The notes below the pieces were generated by a model. The model did no database searches and was not told the DNA's origin. It saw only the letters and a program-made list of their open reading frames with translations. The translations under genes and the position numbers were made by a program. Below, one piece after another: positions 26,274 through 40,548 of a DNA stretch of 64,000 nt. Source of the stretch: Tubiluchus corallicola (Eukaryota; Priapulida; Priapulimorpha; Priapulimorphida; Tubiluchidae); NCBI GenBank assembly GCA_030141605.1, contig JAQGDQ010000735.1, forward strand, positions 41,196 through 105,195. Direction: 5' to 3'. The stretch's first letter is position 1. Each line of letters begins with the position of its first letter.

Positions 26274-29200
26274 TTTAGATCACTGTTCATAGTAGACGCG
26301 ACTCAACAGCCTATACTCCAGCCATCCACAAAGCAAATACGTTTGCCACTCACTTACATGGGAGCCTTTTTGATGATTTAACGCCACAGGTGACATCTTC
26401 AGCGGCAGTTGCTAAGAACATTTTAGGTAGCTGCGTCTAAATATGAAAAACTGGACAAGTCATTCATAACACACGCCTGATCCACAAATTACAAATTATA
26501 AAAAAATGTGTAAACTGTAAATAGGCTAGTATGTATAAAAATCGTAAATTTGCAATCTGTAGAGGACTAGAAGCAAAAGAGCAAAACGAATTTGGTAGCT
26601 TTGCAACTAGTAGCGATACGACTCTGACATATTTGCGTTTAAAATCGGCATAACTGACAAGGAAAATCATCGGCAAAATGCTGTAATTTATTGTCCACTT
26701 CAGTATAATTGCAATTTATATTATCACATTATACCTGTTATACATCAAATCAATTGTATTTACAATAATTGTAAAACAACTATATTAATACAGTTAGCTA
26801 ACTATATGCGGCATGGTGATCAAGAAGCAACGCTGGTGAGACAAAAAATGCATGATGTTAACTTTTTGTCTGATTGTGTGATGGCACTCTTTCAGTTTTT
26901 ACTAAAAATAGTGGAAATCAGTTTTTCGACATTCCATTTCACGTTTTACTGAAATACTGCGAAACTTGGTTTCTAGTAGAATATTCAACACACACGTGCG
27001 ATTTTTGTTAAGTGACAAAGTTTTATGTCATCTTAGGCGATCAAGACGTGGGACTTCTGTTTTAGTGAAAGAAATTGTACGATTATTAATCGGATTATTT
27101 TCCGATTGGGTTATCTTCGGTCCCAGTTATTTAACTTGGTGAACAGTAATACGATTCGTGAGCAAAAATAAGACTGTATAAGTTAAGTTAAGTTTAGTTT
27201 ACTTTTCCATAGCAAATTATTCATATCTACATGCTCTAGCACGCTTTGCAATGATTAGAATTCTAACATCACGTAGCACTAAGATAATAAATTTCCATAA
27301 AATTATAAAATGTGTAGAGTATTAACTAAATAGGGCTTTTAGGTATTTTACGAAGTAAAATACGGAGTAAAACTCATTCAAAAATGGAATGCGTAATGAT
27401 ATAGTTGGAAATATCTATTACCAAAGTATTTCCAAGTAAATTCAAGCAAGTATAAATATACTTCCCGCTTTCTTGCATTCATTTTGAATTTCTCTGTTTT
27501 CTTTAATTTTCTTTATATAATAAAGGCGTAATCAGATTTAATGAGATATAAGGTTTCCACTAGTGCCTGTAAACCAAAAAACATACGAAAAGTGACCAAA
27601 AGTTCAACTCAGCAAACAATTTTTTTATACGCTGACGTGAACTAAGTTGTGCGAAAGATGTAAGATTATTGCATATATCGCTTTGCACAGTAAAAACGAC
27701 CAAAGTCTAAAAAAACTTCGTCCTTGTTTGTGTAGCTGAGGTCATTCGCGGTCACGTATATTACAACGTACAGCCAAATTAGAAGTACATTTCCTCTTTT
27801 TGTATTTCTTTATCAGTGTAGTTATTTACTGGGAAACGAGCCGAATTACACTGTGGAAAATAAGTAATAAAATACTCCTACTTATGTTAGAGAACTTATA
27901 TTATTAAAATTAAATAAAATTGTTAGTCGTATTAGGTCATGATTTACGTCATAATTAGTTAACGTTATTCGATTAGGTTAGTTATTATGTGACTTGTTCA
28001 CACCACGAATTTGTGTTGTATTGAAGAGCTTCGCACCACGCTGGGCTCTAGGGAAGGATTCTAATTTCACCTAGAAGGTTATGCGATATTTCGAGCTAAT
28101 AACCATCCATGACACACCAGAACACGCATAATACCACTTTTTAGCAGATATGTGATTTAAAACAAAGAAACAAGATTGACCTAACTCGTGATTAACACTA
28201 ATTTGGTTTCCCTTTTTGTTCACTTACCTCTTAAACAGAAATGTTGGCATGGAGGTTCGTAACACAGCGTTAAATTGTACTTATGTAGGGTGATTCACCG
28301 TGACTGTTTCCAGACCAATTGCTTAGCCTATGGGTTCAATTTTTCCAAAGGTTTCTAAGTTCCGACGAACTGGTTTGTCCAATAATTTAGAATCAGACCT
28401 AGACATCATAGTTGGATTCGATATTTTTGTTCGATATTTTTTGTTTCCCTTTTTCCTCGTCGACATTTCCTTTTTAGGGTCTCTTCATTCTAGTTTATTG
28501 TATGTTCACATGTTTCGTGCTGTTATAATAAACTATGAATGGCATGTTTACTTTTGTTAACACCTTTGGACCAACAACTTCGTCTTCAATTTTCGACCAA
28601 GAAAAGTCAGATCACTCCATTGTCTTGAGAGTAACAATATGGGGCCCTTCTATCACTAAAGTTTTGTAGCTAGTGAATTAACAATTTCGTCTGGTTTTCA
28701 CAGACTACTGTACTAAGTTTCACAACACTGTACCACGTATCTATGTTACTCACATTATTTTGTCAAATAAATTTTTCTATATCGTATCTTTTGATCGATA
28801 AACGTTTGAGAAAAGTTCAAAGGTGCTAGAAAGCAGTTGAATTGTTTAATGTCTTTCCTATCCAAATAGGTAAAGCTCATGTAAGCAGACATTTATCTGT
28901 GCCTAAGGCCTAACACATCGGTGGGGCGGATGGAGGGGGTCGGAGAGGATGCACACATATATCCTGTGAAAGGATGCAGTTTACAGGAATGTTTTGTTGT
29001 TTTACAGTAGATACTTCATGGCATTTAAATAGGTCCTTTTTATTAAAGTGGGAGAAAACGAAAAAATTAAAGGTAGTTATAGTCGTAGGTAAAGGCGCTT
29101 AATTTACACTTTTAGTTGATTATTTCTTTAATTTCAATACTAAAATGGTGGAACAGTGACTACACACACAAGTGTTTGTGCAACACAGTAATCGATACGC

Positions 29201-32159
29201 CCTTAAAAATCAATATTAATCAATTACTATTAGATTTTCTTTGCAAAATAGTGAGTAAAATGCAGGTATAATATGCTTTTAATTCTGTCGCAAAGTAACT
29301 CTTCGTTCATTTAGTCATTTTAGTGCCCAAAAAGCTTTTGGAGAGTTCCAAAATTATGATTAGAAATACTATAAATACATAGAAATATTACAATCTAGAA
29401 TAAAAAATTCCATAGTGTGTAGTTTCCTATATTGCTTAAGTACCAACTAGCAAATTACTATATCATTGATGATGCATCTTTTCCATTTAATTGATAGTAA
29501 ACGTAGGAAATTATAAACGATTTTTCATTTTTTCCAAGAAAGCGTTTTTTATGATGAGCTTTGAAGGATTTTCCATTCAGAGCAAGCCTCAAGATTTTTA
29601 TTTCTGCCACTTATGCAGAAATTCTTTGGATAGTTTAGTGTGGAGATATAAATTGTAAACAACTAGTATGAAATGTTATGAAAAAGTTACGCTAATAAAT
29701 TTTCTAGGATTTCCAGCTGTAGAGACTAAAACGGTAAAGTTACATTCCAGTAGGTATTAAACATTTTGACTTACTAATATTTGCAGGTCCTAGTAATAAC
29801 GTTATAGTGCATATAATTAGAAACGGAAACCGTACATTTGGTCTATGTTTGCTGGAGTAACAACTGTAAGGTGTTTACTAATAAATCATATTTATATAGT
29901 CGTTCCACCGGCATGTCTTAAAGCCATAAGCCTTATTGATTATCAGCTATAATATTTCAGTAGCGACAGATTGCTCTAATGCTGAGAAAAGCAGAAAAAA
30001 ATCGTCATTGCTAAATTTTAACATTTTGAAAGACACTCAATTTTAAAGTCCATATGTTTTTATGAACATTGTGTCTGGTCTAAGGAATAAAAAAATAAAA
30101 TAAATGAAAGTAGTGCCGAGAAAAAATTGTAGTCTGCAATTTAGAAAAAAACGAATTTTTTCTGCAATTTAACCTACAAAATGTCTATTAGAGAATATTT
30201 CGACCGGATTATAACGTGAACAATATTTTTTCTAAATCTACGTCAAAGCAAGCGCCATTTTTTATATTTACTATAACTTAAAGCCCTGTTTACTGATGAA
30301 ATTGAAGAAAACAACTTTGGGACACATATTATTAAGTCAGTTTAATTGTGTGGGATTATGTAGACCATGCGCACAGCTTTTACTGTTTGCTTTAGAGGGA
30401 AGCTACTACAGTACAGGTCGACATATTTTATGTTGTCTAGTTTACATGTATTTACCGTGCATGCGCGTGCCCATCAGAGGCTTCTGATTCCTCGATAAGC
30501 AAAACTACAGGGTGTCAAATCCAAGAAATGACTGGAGATACTGATTTCCAGATGCATACTACTCATTTGAGCTGACTTGAGTAGAATGAGTTCCGGAAAT
30601 TTTCAAATGAGTAATATGAGTATTGTACATAGCACAGGCTGACTCCTTCTTATATTTTTTATATTTTTTAAGCTTATTTCTTAATATAAGACGAACTGCT
30701 TGGTATTTTATAAACACTACGTATTATATAATGCATTAAACAACTGATACTAATCAGTTGGTATTTAACCTTAGGAGAAGTGAGGAGAAGATTCATTTGG
30801 GGACGACCCATTTCCACAAAATGCGTAATCACAACTAGACATTATTCAAAATGAAATATTTCAGTAAACTTAAAAGTATGCGAACGGTACCATAAATCAC
30901 ATAAAAAAGTAGATCTTAAGAATGCTCATTTTAATTTATTATTTCATAATTTAATTCAAACAATGACTTAAGCGTCAATATTGTAGTCAACAAATGCCGC
31001 TATAGCGAAATTTAATTATATCCTAGTTTGTTTATTACGTTTGTTTGTTTGTTTGTTTGTTTATTAATGTTTTTACGTTTTGTCTAGTAGTTAGTACTGT
31101 GATGATGAATTAAAGTTAAACGTGTTTTACTAAAACGCTCAAATTTATACATTAAATTAATGTCACCTAATACTGCAATCAAATTGCTTAGCTGCAATTT
31201 GCATTTCATTTGAAGATACAAAAATCACATGTCCAATACATGGTAGACTTTCTCATAATTATTATTACATTACAGACTGCACAGTGTACATAGTTATCAA
31301 AGATTTATTCATATTAAAGTTAAACTACGAATAAATTACCTGTTTTTTGCATAATTTCCTGAACACAAAGACTGGAACCGTTTGTGCAAAATGCCGTCTT
31401 TAAATCCATCGTTTTAATTTCTCACTAAATTAATGACGAACCGTGGATTAATGTAAATTCTACGATGCACGTTCACTGTTATCAGAAGAGATAATATGCA
31501 TTTCATGACACGAAAACACATCACAGCCGTAATTATAAGAGCACTTGGGTCAGACGCAGATCAATTACCCAAAAATAGGAAAGCTACAACGATTGCTTAC
31601 GCAATGGTACTATAACCCTATACTGAGGATAGGCTCCGCAAAGTATTAGTGAACCATCAGCCAGAGCGTCACGTGACCTAGAGCGTTCTGTGGAGCGAGT
31701 AAAGAGTTAAAAACGACATGAATGATTGGTATTTGATACTGCAAAACCGCAGATTACGAAAGACAGTTTTCCCGAAGAATATTACATCTGGTAACTCATG
31801 TAAGTAACTTGTTTGCTTATCTTTGATGACGACAACGGCCACTTTCACACTAAACGGAAATTGAAACGGAAACATGTTAATTATAAGCTCGAGTTATTCA
31901 AACAAGGGATTTCAGACTGTTGGCCTAATGCTGCACCTCATTGCAGGAATCCGTGTTTTTGCGGTTACTCATTGCCGTTGCCGTCACGAAGCTTATTTTT
32001 GTTTCCGTTGCCGTTCTCGCTCTTCACAAACATGTGTGGTCACCGCGTCGGTATGTCATTGTTTACTAAGTTTCTAAGTCTCCTTTACTAACACCTTACT
32101 TCTTATGCAAAAGCTCGGAAGTTTACATTGTAGCACATTTTGCCTATGTTTGGAAAATA
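26274..32159. other. intergenic, AT-rich
   Basis: No gene, RNA or clear mobile element seen. A (GTTT)n run lies near 31036-31062. The palindrome TCACGTGA is at 31669-31676, followed by AAAGAGTTAA at 31701-31710. Confidence 0.5.
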
Positions 32160-32640
32160 GAATAATAAATTATTGACTTGGAAATACACAAACAAAATAA
32201 TGAATGAAAAAAGCTAATGAACAACGGATAAACAAACAGTTGAGCAAACGGACGTATGGATGGACAAACAGAAGGATGGATAAACGAAAGATCGAACAAA
32301 TTAACAATCGAATGTATGGATGAAAAACTGAACAATTAAATGGAAAAATGAATAACTGAGTAAATAACTGCAACGAATGAATAAATAAATGAGGGAATGA
32401 ATGAATGGGTAAATGGATGAATGAATGAATGAACGAATGAATAAATGAATGAACAAATGAATGAATGAATGAATGAATGAATGAATGAATGAATGAATGA
32501 ATGAATGAATGAATGAATGAATGAATGAATGAATGAATGAATGAATGAATGAATGAATGCACAAACGAACGAATGGGCAAAAATGGGTGAATTAATAAAC
32601 GCACGAATGAATGAATGAACTACTGTATTGGCTAATAAAT
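32160..32640 (+). repeat. (ATGA)n tetranucleotide array, perfect core with decayed flanks
   Basis: A perfect ATGA core lies at about 32452-32559. It is flanked on both sides, mostly on the left, by increasingly mutated four-base repeats back to about 32165. All three minus-strand frames are open across it because the four-base unit contains no stop on that strand, which gives artificial His-Ser-Phe-Ile proteins. Confidence 0.95.
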
Positions 32641-35600
32641 TAAAACAGGTTCCTATTGAGTAAAACAAAAATGATTAGCAATCGTATTTACAAACAAAAA
32701 AATTCATCACAACTACTAGTACTTACTGCACCAATATGTACTCTAACATTAAATGTTTACAAATCTCCTATTGCTTTTAACTAATCTTAGATGAGGTCAT
32801 TTATAATGTTTCGTTAGGGGCTTGAAAAGCTTGAAAAGCGAACTTAACGCGAAAATCCAAATTTTTCTTTGGAAAATGGTTTTGCAGTATTCGAGTAAAC
32901 GCCGGAATTCACAAATATTTCGTTGATTCGTTGACACACGTTTATGTCAGCAACAGTTATAGATACGCAGGATACAAAACTGTTGCAAAAGCTATTTTTT
33001 AATATCGTATTTTGATTTTAACATTTCGTAGTTCTGTGATTGCGAAACGGAAATGCTAATAGTTTCCCAAGCTCCAATTACTTGGAAAATTGTTAACTTG
33101 TAGAAAAGTTTTGAAAACTTAAACGGTTTTTGTTTTGTGAAATTGCGATAGTTTATTCCTTTGAATTATATTACTTACAAAGCATCGAGTTTGTAAAAAC
33201 CGTAAAACCATAATATTTCCTTAGGTATCGTACATATTGTGCATATCATTCATATCTTTACCAAAGTTCAGCAGTCTTCAAGCCGACCAGTTCTGCTTTT
33301 ATAGATGGATGTGAAGTGGCCGGAATCTAGCAAATCATTAATGATAATATTATGATAAAAACATTAAACCACGAAAGATGCTTTGCTCGCGTTCAGATGC
33401 GTGTTCGTCTTCCATCGAAGACAGTTTGAAATAAAATCGCACAGTGATAGTTTCCCAGCACTCATCCATCCACTATCCAGGTTCGGCTGTTGCTTAGCTT
33501 CGTAGTCAAACGCGCACTGTGTGAGCAGTGAATTACGCCTCTCGCCCTCTGATATGATTAAAGCTCAATAAATAATATACTGAACCTCTTAGCTAAATAA
33601 ATTTTAACATAATTCTTATATAACTCTCACCTATAAAATATATAGTTATTTCAGTAACCTGAAATGTGAGGTTATCAGCAAACGTATTTTGATAATTTCA
33701 TGTGGGTATTTTAGTGCTCTGTAAAATTTTACATGGACTACTTAAAATGTAATGCAGTAAGAGAAAAGTGTAATGGAAGCAGGTGTACTTTGCCGACAAA
33801 CTTAAAAGCTTAAACTCGTCAAAATTAGTAACTTCTCAGCGAGCAGTCAAACAGCTAATAAAAAACCTTTTGGCTATAGACTCACTTTCAAAGCATAGCT
33901 TATTATCAAGTTCACTATCTCACACCAAATCTACCGTCAACGCATGGGATCATGGGGGCGCACGTCTGCGCAGACCTTATTATCTGCGAAGAGTGGGCAG
34001 TTTTATTACCGGGCTAGACATCACCGATTTTACCTTTTAAATTTTGACTGTAAGTCACAAGCATAAGTAAAGTGAGTTACATGTAGGGACTAGTAGAGGC
34101 TGCGTGAATTTAAAATTTTATTTAAGTAAATAAAGAAATACCCAAGGCCAAGAAAATTCTTCGAGAATATATTGAATGAAAATCGCCTGCTCTGATCCGA
34201 AGTCCGAAGACTTGTAAAATACTGCTTGGCCATGCTTTGTTGACTTTTGCTATTTCAATGTAAAACTATGGGAAATAAATTGCTTAAGAAAACGATAGGA
34301 CGGTACTCACGCACTGGCGTTGGCTGTTATGTCAGACAGACAGAAGGAAGTCACGTGACAGGGTCGCGGACGGATGGTAAGACCCTGTTTTACTGCCGCG
34401 TTTCCCTCATATAGGCTTAAATGTGAAGAGATAAACGATTACACATAATGGTTATACAAGCCACCAGGGCCTGGAAAGGCCTTCCATGACAGATAAGTGT
34501 TTAAAGACTTATGTGGGACACACGGGAATCCCGCAAGGCGAAGAAATAGGATTGAATCCGGATTGCTCGGAATCCTGCCGGGACAGGACTGCCGGGTTAA
34601 TATTCCACAAAAACCTCTTTGATGTGAGAAAAGAGACGGCTGGCCGCAAAGCCGTAATTTCCGACAATATCGCAGCGGTGTCGCAAATCCATAAAAACGC
34701 ACAAGAGCCAGAAATTATTTTAGAATTTTGCTGCTACTTAGCTCTTGAATTTTGCAGGTGTGATTTTTGAATGAGTGCCTTGCTACCCAGGGCGCTAATT
34801 TTTTAATTTTTCATAGTTTCCCTAGATGTCAAATCTCAAGACCGCGTCTGCGTGTAACAATTTTAAACAATTTAGCGCTTTGGAATCCGCCATTGAACAG
34901 CAGGAAATAGGGAACCTATTCAACTTGGATGCTTGCGGCCAGACTGGAACCTAACTCATTATCCGGGCTATGCCTCTAGGATTGACAATGAACCATTAGA
35001 AATGTCTTGCCATGTTCGGATGTATCCTTATAGTACGGCGCAAAATTTCCCACATTAACTATACATTAACATATCAGCCTTGGCATCATTTTTAGCTTCA
35101 CTGGCTAAGCACAACGACGTGACCGCTCGGCTATACAATTCGCCTTAGCAGGTAGAAAACTGCAGAAATCAGTTTTCACATTTTTATTAGACATTGCTTT
35201 TTATTTATTCATTTAATATCATATTTTAGTAGGACGATTGAGCCAAAAATTGATATGGCGGTAAAACGATTTACCAAAGATGCGTACATTATAATATACA
35301 TTGGCAATTGTTACTGGCGAAGAAGATGATTGAAAAAACATCTCTGAATATGCGACATCAAATTTTGCATTTTGAGCTACAACCATAAAATAACAAAACA
35401 TGAATTTTCAAACTTCGTGTTTTTCATAGATTAGCGACAGAGCTGACATGTGAAAATGAGCATTGTGCGTGTGTAGTACCCGCAGCCTCACCAGGGGCGT
35501 GACAAATTTCACAAAACCCAAAATTTTAATTAATAGTCTCCAGGTGCAGAGGTGAATGTGGACAAAAAAATTTGAAACCACACTTCAAAAAAATCATAAA

Positions 35601-37660
35601 ATGTGTCATTCGTCGCTCCCAGTAGCCCATATGGTTCGAAATAACCCTCTAACTTCCTAGTCAAAGTGCTTTAGAACCACACAGGCCACTCAAAAGTGAT
35701 TTGAGTTAGAAAGACATACGTATATCCAACAAGCCTATAATGCTGATTGTTGAAAATGCTTTTTGATACGAGTGTTATTTCTTGCATTCACTTATAGTTA
35801 GTCTTCGTACGATAAAGTTATTTTTCATACTCATTTTAGAGTATTCCGGGTATTCAAACTCAGGTCTGCTTATTAAGAAAATTGGTACACTGAGTGTTGT
35901 TGTTGCTCATCGTAAAAATAGTACAGGTTGTAAGTAATCAAGCCACTTTTAATTCCTCAGATTTTTCTGAGTATTTGGATTACTATAAGATGACAATTTA
36001 ATAGTGATGATGACGATGATGAGTTACATTGTCGACTAAACATATTAAAATATAAAACTAAACACACATAACAATTGATTTTATTCACGTATTTGAGGTA
36101 AATCTGCGTGCTTGGTCGAAAAAGGAGTAATGCAGTTTTTAAACGTTTTGTAATACCTGACGGTGGAATCGATCTCATGACGTCTCGCCCAAAATTAACA
36201 CGCAACAGTTCGAGATAGTCATTCGTTACTATTAATTACAGCTAAATGTTTATCTGTTGACTGCGAATAATAAAGTTACTCGTTGTGTGTATTCATGAAT
36301 TCAATTTACTCACAGTACTGTATTTACTCAATTCGATAATTTACTCAATTTATATAGCTCTTTTTAGATTACAAATTAACAAACGTGGTACTCATGCAAA
36401 CTACTCAGTTTCATGATTAGGTCTGAATTTTGCATGAAGCGCAATTTTTTTTTATTTTACTCGAAGTTTACTGGACAATAACACTGTGTGTAATAACTAT
36501 AATCATAATCTTGAGTCAGTATTATGCATGACGTTACTGTTTATCAAAACACAAACAAACAAACAAACAAATCAAATAACATAGTTAGTTTTGAACTTGC
36601 TTGTAGTGTCAAAAGTTGTAGGTTAAATATTGAGTAATGACTGAAGCGTAAAGATAGTTTGACTTCGTATTTTCATTTTGAAATTTTTGAAATAAAGCAG
36701 ACACAGGTGAGAGAATTCTTTGCAGCTACCGGGCAAAAACGGCTCATCAATCATGTTTTAAAACGCTCAACAAAGAGTTAATAAGATAAAATTAAGGGTT
36801 GTGATTTTGTAGAGAAAACAGAGAATGAGTGATGTAGCACGTGTCATGTATTTGGGACGAAGAAATGCTTTCAGCCATTTTGAATTCACAAAAAGTTAAT
36901 ATAATTATGCACGTAGTGGTAGTTTCATAGCCTATAAGATTTTATGGGCTTGAGATGATTACACAAACTATCAAGGGTTTTAACAACGCTATTGCCACAG
37001 TAAGGCGATTCACTTGCAATTTAGAGTTTAATAAAGTAGTACCATTCTCTAGGAGGATGGTACCCTGCAGGGGAATGCTTCGTCTTTTATTAAGCGATGA
37101 CACTTAGTTTTGTTATAGACATCTCAACGATAACATTATAGTCGCACGTTAGACACTTAATGCTGAAATTTAGCACGAAATTGAACGCGATGAGCACGAT
37201 GTTTAAGCATGCAAAATACCCAAATTAAACAACTTATAATAAATTGTCATAAGTACGCAAAGGCTCAGCTTAGATTGTGGGAGGATTCAGACTGACCGAG
37301 CATGCAAAGTACTTAGAATAAGTGCCCTGTTTGAGTAACATAAAACTCTTAAATCCAGGTTTTATTGAAATTGGATGCACGAAGGTCCTACACGCAATAA
37401 TTACAATTATTCTGCATATTTTCTTACGAAACTTACTAAAATGAGTAGCAATTGGATGTTAATAATTTGAGAGAAAATGTTTTTCGTGCTTTTTTGCATT
37501 AAGTAACTATTCAGATTTGTCAAGGAGCCAAGAAAGTCGTGATAGTGTCTGTTATCAACAGTTCGCTCCATGTCCAAGAGCAGAGTTTTGAGGTCATTGC
37601 AGTTCTCATCTAATTCAGGTCTAGCGCGAAACTGACTACAAAAATTATCTTAGTGTACTA
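32641..37660. other. intergenic, AT-rich
   Basis: Apart from the CpG-rich block at 34440-34720, I see only AT-rich sequence, a (CAAA)n run near 36550-36571 and an exact AAAGAGTTAA at 36772-36781. Open frames such as 33783-34040 have no supporting signal. Confidence 0.45.
34440..34720. other. GC/CpG-rich block of unknown origin
   Basis: Base composition changes sharply to near half G+C, with many CpG (for example CGGGAATCCCGC, a short palindrome). Both strands are open for about 260 bp: plus 34486-34770 and minus 34439-34702. Neither product is one that I recognise. The minus frame is rich in Pro, Gly and Arg. It may be a fragment of a mobile element or a foreign insertion. It sits next to TCACGTGA at 34351. 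Confidence 0.4.
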
Positions 37661-37664
37661 TGGT

Positions 37665-37910
37665 TAGTTAGTTACAGTTTATTGTCATAAATAACATTCA
37701 TGACCATTCAAAAGCATTTTCAAATATAAATTTTGCAATACTGTAGAACAGAGAGAAAACAATGATTAGTGATTGAACAATTGCAAAACATCAATAGTAA
37801 ATTTAGCACACAATTCACCGTCAAGATTTAGAAATTCGTACCAGCTACTTAACCTAATATTATATTTATTCCTTATATAGTCTGCCAGTCTTGATGTCAT
37901 CATTACTACT
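37665..37910 (-). repeat. probable LINE 3' end or terminal exon with short ORF
   Basis: On the minus strand a frame at 37903-37766 encodes 45 residues with normal amino-acid balance (starting MMTSRLADYIRNKYNIRLSS) and stops. About 75 bp later come ATGACAATAAACTG (AATAAA signal) and tandem TAAC units. Ending in an AATAAA-like signal plus a short tandem tail fits a CR1/L2-type non-LTR retroposon. A genuine terminal exon of an unseen gene is the alternative. I do not recognise the peptide. Confidence 0.35.
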
Positions 37911-40104
37911 TTCTCATCTTGCACGCTACTTGCTTACTTCCATCACATGTATGTACTCTTTGAGTATGAGGGACTGGCGGTCTTGCCCATGTTCCCGTTT
38001 TTTGACTTTAAAACGATTGGAAAAAAGCACAATCCTACTGAATTTACTTCTTGGTCAATCGGACAAATTGGACCATTTCAAGGTGCAGTCTTGTAATAAC
38101 GTGTTTTAGTTTAATACAACAACTCTTGATTATCACTATAACACATTTTAAAAGTCGTTACATTTCTTGATTTAAAACTTGGTCCATTCACCAGATTCCA
38201 AGCTAGCGCGAGTGGTTCTTCTGGTTCCAAACATGACAATTTTTCTGTGTGCTAGTTATGGGCTTGCATGGGAAAAAGCCTTCCGCATACTCTCTCATAT
38301 AGAGCTTTGCTAGTTGAATAGACATTCCATAAATTTATATTCCAAGCATAAAAATCATGTCATCAGATCATAATATTTGCAAATTCTATAAAAACAACAC
38401 GCATCCAAGTGCAAAGAGTAATTTTATTGCGATCTATTGGTTCTAGTTTACATTAAACATTAATACTGAAATGGATGCCGACATTGGCGCATACAGGAAA
38501 TTTGCTTTCTCTGTACTTGTTCGAATCCATGCATAAGACAAATTTGAGATCAAATAACTCAAACAGTTAAATCTAAACAGGCGTTCATTGAGTTGTGGAG
38601 AAGACCTTTCCTTCCATACAAGGATTTCTAAAACGTCACGTAGCTAGCCGGTGTTTGGCGGTTTGTGAAAAATTTCGCGACACATTGTCCGCGTTTTATC
38701 AAAGTAAAATTAAATTTTGTAGCATGGAGTTTTTACTTGAGCTGTTTTCAGACAAAACACGCGCAGTTCTTAAAATTGTTAATAAGGCTTTCCCAGGTGC
38801 GTTGCCAGACATTTATGCACGATCCTACTGGTTTCTGTAGTTTGTTGATAGTCTGGAAGACTACTGGTCCACCGAGATGACTGAATAAAAATACATAATA
38901 TTTTTCGTACAAAATTTACAAAACTTGGAACTATTTTTTAACATGCGAACAAGGTATAGGGTATGCAATAGCAAATAGCATCATTCACAGCAGTAAAAAA
39001 CTTACAACTTTTATTTGGTAACATCAGCAGCTAATTATGGTATGACGCATATGTATGACGCATGTATGGTATACATACATATACATATACCATACATATT
39101 GCTAATAAATCATCCTCTAAAAGAATGGGTAGTGAACCATAAGAGTAGTTATTCCGAATTCCAAGGTAACAGAAGTGTTTTAAGCTGTGCGGATCTGCAA
39201 TCTCTCTCAGTGAAGTATAATCATTGGCAGACGGTTTTTCTGGTAATTACCTATCCAGTTTTACTGACAAGGCGTGGCGTTGCTTAACTTCATTAACAAA
39301 GTATACCGAGACAGATCAGTTATTCGCCTCGCTATTACATCTGAAAGCGTTGTAAACAAAAGATTCGTACAAATATTTTAAGGACATTAAACCCCAACAC
39401 CAGCTTTACTCAGGCAGCTGTCTTTCCATATCGTCCAGGTTTGGGCAACAGGGGCTTTCCTGGAGAGGCCAATGAACTGCTTGCACGTGAATATCACAGA
39501 AGCTTCGCAGTTTGTCCTCAACTGATCAGAATTTTTTCTTGGCCATCAAACTTTTCATTCTGTTTTCATTTGATTCTTGTGCACAATTCGATGAGTTCCA
39601 TAAAGTTCAAATCAGTGGCGCATACATATTGGGGTGTTGCAAGAGATGATAAAGATTTCTGAATTTGGCAAAACGGAAAAATAACCACTTAAATTCTACA
39701 GGAACTTGTTATGGCGACATTGTTTACCTTTAGTTTCCCTAGCTTTCGTGAAATTGCTCGGTTCAGTTTTTATTCATATGCACCACATTTTTGTACTCCC
39801 TTTTTACAAAACTACTCTGCATACAATACACGAAGGAGACTATTTTTCTATGAAGGGCTCTGACCGAGTCTGTATTTAGAAATTGGGAATTTTATTGAGT
39901 GAATCTTTTGAAATCAAGACTTTTAAAAGCTTGTGGTATTTTGGTGCTTGGTCAGCGACCTTTAAATATGGGATAGACGCTGGATCATTCTAGTTTAGTT
40001 TATTAAGTACGAGCCTCTTCGGGTTTTAGTTTCCAGATTATTAAGCCCTAAATGTCTGTAAGCCTAGTCGAAAATTTTTGGCCGCTAAATATTGTTGGTC
40101 ATGG

Positions 40105-40548
<444 letters not shown>

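Noticed and set aside
32144-32668. Four overlapping minus-strand ORFs of 63-144 residues rich in His-Ser-Phe-Ile
   Set aside because: They read through the (ATGA)n array, which has no stop in any minus-strand frame; there is no other coding signal.
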